This document shows, piece after piece, positions 45,785-47,748 of a stretch of 47,748 bases of DNA. How positions within the stretch are numbered: the stretch's first letter is position 1; each line of letters begins with the position of its first letter. The translations under genes and the position numbers were made by a program. Origin of the DNA: Diplocarpon mali (lineage: Eukaryota; Ascomycota; Leotiomycetes; Helotiales; Drepanopezizaceae); contig JAENRP010000105.1 of assembly GCA_024741835.1 (NCBI GenBank), positions 1-47,748 of the forward strand, written 5' to 3'. The notes under the pieces were generated by a model that worked only from the letters and a program-made list of their open reading frames with translations, searched no databases and was not told the origin of the DNA.

Positions 45785-46336
45785 AGAATAAGTAATATTC
45801 TTAAGCTGCTATTGCAAGGCGCAACCCTCTCTTAGATTCTTTTAGCTAAGGCTAGGAGCCGCGAAGCCATAGCTATTAGCTTCGTATAGATCTCCTCTTA
45901 AGAGAGGCTTAGAGGCACTCCCTTAGCTAAAGGCCTGCTAGCGAATATACTAGTAATAGCAGGGGCGAAGGCGGGGGGTGCAGCAAGGGCGGCAGCGAAG
46001 GCAGGCGCGGCAATAGCAAGGGCCAAGGAGACAAATGGAAATACAAACGGGTCGGCGTTAGCAGCAGCAGTAGGGATAGGAGCGGCAGCAGTAAGCAAGG
46101 GGAATAGGGCGGCGGAGGATAGGCCGGCAGCGAACGGAAATGGAATGCCAAGAGCGAGGGAGGCAGTAGCATTACTACTTGCAGGAGTAGTAGGCCCTCT
46201 TAGCACTAGGGTCCGATCTGTAACAACACAGAACCGCCGAAGTGCGAGATCAAGTATAAGAGCAAGAAGTGATGCAAAAGGCGTATCTTATAGGTCTAAT
46301 ACAAAGGAAATAAAGAAGTTAAAGAGCCCTCCTTAA
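45785..46336 (+). pseudogene. Ala-rich ORF, part spared from RIP
   Basis: A plus-strand frame, broken by TAG and TAA before about 45895, is then open to TAA 46334-46336. It reads ERLRGTPLAKGLLANILVIA, then an Ala/Gly/Arg-rich run (AGAKAGGAARAAAKAGAAIA), NGNTNGSALAAAVG, and a basic end RSVTTQNRRSARSSIRARSD. The open part is rich in GCA codons and CpA dinucleotides, unlike everything around it. The family is unknown. An Ala/Pro-rich frame on the opposite strand is also open, but it is the less natural of the two. Confidence 0.4.
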
Positions 46337-46924
46337 GGGAGAGCCCTTCTTCCTTATATATATAAGCAGCTTAAGGCTCTTTATCCATTTATGTGATATT
46401 ATATAAGAATATCCTTTTGCACCTTTAGGGTCGATTTAAGAAAACCCTACGTCGAATCGAGATTGCAAAACCTTAAAACGCTATACTCTTAAGTAATTGC
46501 ACTAAGTGGAGGTACAGCTATTATACTACCCTCCCCCTTTGAGAACGCTTGCCTATAAGCGTTAATAGGTTATGATGATTTTTATATAGTAGCGTACTTA
46601 GCGCATTATTATACAAATAGTACCATTCTATATTTAGTTTAGCATAAGTCGCATTATATACTTAAATTTGTTTTTCCCTTCGCAGGATCTTCCTTCTTTA
46701 GTATAATAACTATATATAATCGCATAGGTCCCTTACTCTTACTACTATAGCATAGGGCTAATATATAGTAGTAGAAACAATTACTACTACTACTACTAAC
46801 TACTATAAGTAAGTTTGCCCTAGTCCGGGGTCGAATCGCGTCTAATACGCGTAATGCTAATTCCCCTGCTATTAGGCGCCCTTGCAGTAGCCTACCGCGT
46901 TTATTATTACTAGTGCGTGCGGCG
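46337..46924. other. AT-rich stretch, nothing recognised
   Basis: It contains a perfect hairpin AACGCTT/AAGCGTT at 46544-46563 and a TAC/TAG trinucleotide run near 46765-46805. No LTR of family B, A or C was found here. Confidence 0.4.
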
Positions 46925-47748
46925 CCTTATATGCGATATTACATACAAGTGCGAATTTGAGTCGGAGCGTAATAAGAAGTACTATTAGTGCTAAGAGTAG
47001 AAGGCAGAGTGCATTCCTATAAGTACTCTAAATCGACTTTAGAGTTTTATTTATTCTAATACCTTATAGCTTCCTTCCTATATTAGGAAGGAGTTCGCAG
47101 TGCTATCCGCGGCCTTCGAGGAGTGGTAGGGGGAGGCTGCCTAGTAGTAAGAGGAGGACGATAGTAGCGACGACGATAACGCGCAAGCGGTTTCGGCAAG
47201 GAATCGTAAGATGCTCTATTAGGAGGCGGTCTAGCGCGCCTAAGTCCTTATTAACCTCCTGCTAGTAGCTAGCGCAGAGGCTCTGACTAGCCGCTTTTAA
47301 ATCAAGCGTATTAGCCTTGCGAAGCTCTGCTCTATAGCTAAGGCTATAGTAAGCTAGCTAAAGGAGGTCTAGGCGATAGTTACTATAAGTTAAACCTAAA
47401 TTAGTATTAAATCGATTGCTAACTTTTTAATAAGAGCGCGGCGACCTTATTAAGTCTTAGCTAGTAAGGTTAAAGCAATCCAGCCGAACTATATTAAGCC
47501 TCTTAAGGTCTATCGCCGCGTTAGTAGAGCGGACTGCTATAGCAGCGGAGTCTCTTATAAAGGGAAGAGGGCTCGCAGTAGTAAGGGTAGCGTCGGGCGC
47601 GGTAGCTAGTAGGGCGGCGCTAGCGGCAGCAAGAGGAGGTCAGGGTTATTCTAGGCAAGGGCGTATTTAAGAGGCAAGTTCTAGCTTTAGAACAGAGTTA
47701 GAGCTCGTCTCCTTAAGCGTAGAGGAGGAGGGGTCAGAGGAGTTATAA
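46925..47748 (+). pseudogene. Decayed ORF with cysteine cluster
   Basis: Plus-strand frame: ICDITYKCEFESERNKKYY*C*E*KAECIPI, then EFAVLSAAFEEW*GEAA, an acidic run (EEDDSSDDDNAQAVSA), and LINLLLVASAEALTSRF. Every stop is TAG or TAA where Trp or Gln fits. The C-x5-C ... C-x6-C pattern looks like the cysteine clusters of fungal gag-like or DNA-binding proteins; I do not recognise the family. It runs towards the right edge of the window, and the frame after about 47330 is uncertain. Confidence 0.4.

Noticed and set aside
45898..46206. Minus-strand Ala/Pro-rich frame
   Set aside because: It lacks an ATG start, and the plus-strand frame over the same bases continues the upstream coding sequence and has a more natural C-terminus.
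46805..46880. tRNA-like GGGGTCGAATCG segment
   Set aside because: No matching acceptor or anticodon arms can be drawn around it.
28120..47748. A conserved antisense ORF after pol in all three copia elements
   Set aside because: In B the downstream ORF is in the sense direction, so the pattern holds at most for A and C.

Overview
The window looks like a filamentous ascomycete (Pezizomycotina) chromosome segment with sharply two-part base composition. GC-rich or balanced blocks carry short-intron genes. AT-rich blocks consist of transposable elements destroyed by C-to-T / G-to-A changes, with CpA/TpG turned into TpA and nearly every broken codon a TAA or TAG derived from CAA, CAG, CGA or TGG. 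That is the signature of repeat-induced point mutation (RIP). I saw no rRNA, tRNA or CRISPR.

Layout. 1-2104: GC-rich, gene-poor, with 10- and 11-bp tandem repeats and a 453-bp Tc1/mariner-like relic (738-1190). 2105-9980: one RIP-degraded Ty3/gypsy element on the minus strand with 137-bp shared ends, itself split by a clean 198-bp solo copia LTR (5879-6076) flanked by a perfect ATTTC duplication. 9981-12584: GC-rich, no convincing gene. 12585-14102: a four-exon minus-strand medium-chain (ToxD-like) oxidoreductase. 14103-18724: no recognisable gene. 18725-19610: a small hypothetical gene with short internal repeats and a possible second exon. 21605-24600: a cluster of three MYND-zinc-finger relatives, the first intact, the second a pseudogene, the third a fragment. 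25559-25877: the N-terminal end of an UNC93-like MFS transporter, cut short just before the AT-rich block.

25930-47748: a nest of copia elements. Copia A (minus strand) is interrupted at 31681/31682 by copia B (plus strand, 198-bp 5' LTR 31682-31879). B is interrupted inside its reverse transcriptase by copia C (minus strand, 36662-44687, 299-bp LTRs, 6-bp duplication GTTATA); removing C and one duplication copy rejoins B's reading frame. B's 3' LTR is not in the window, so the missing 5' part of A should lie further right. The flanks also hold decayed, unclassified cysteine-rich ORFs and one short stretch that escaped RIP.

The working genes (oxidoreductase, one MYND protein, perhaps the hypothetical gene) do not form an evident pathway. 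The main story is genome defence and transposon history: nested insertions, RIP before and after insertion, a truncated transporter, and a MYND paralogue whose first stop has a RIP-like form. All calls are by eye from sequence; no database search was possible.
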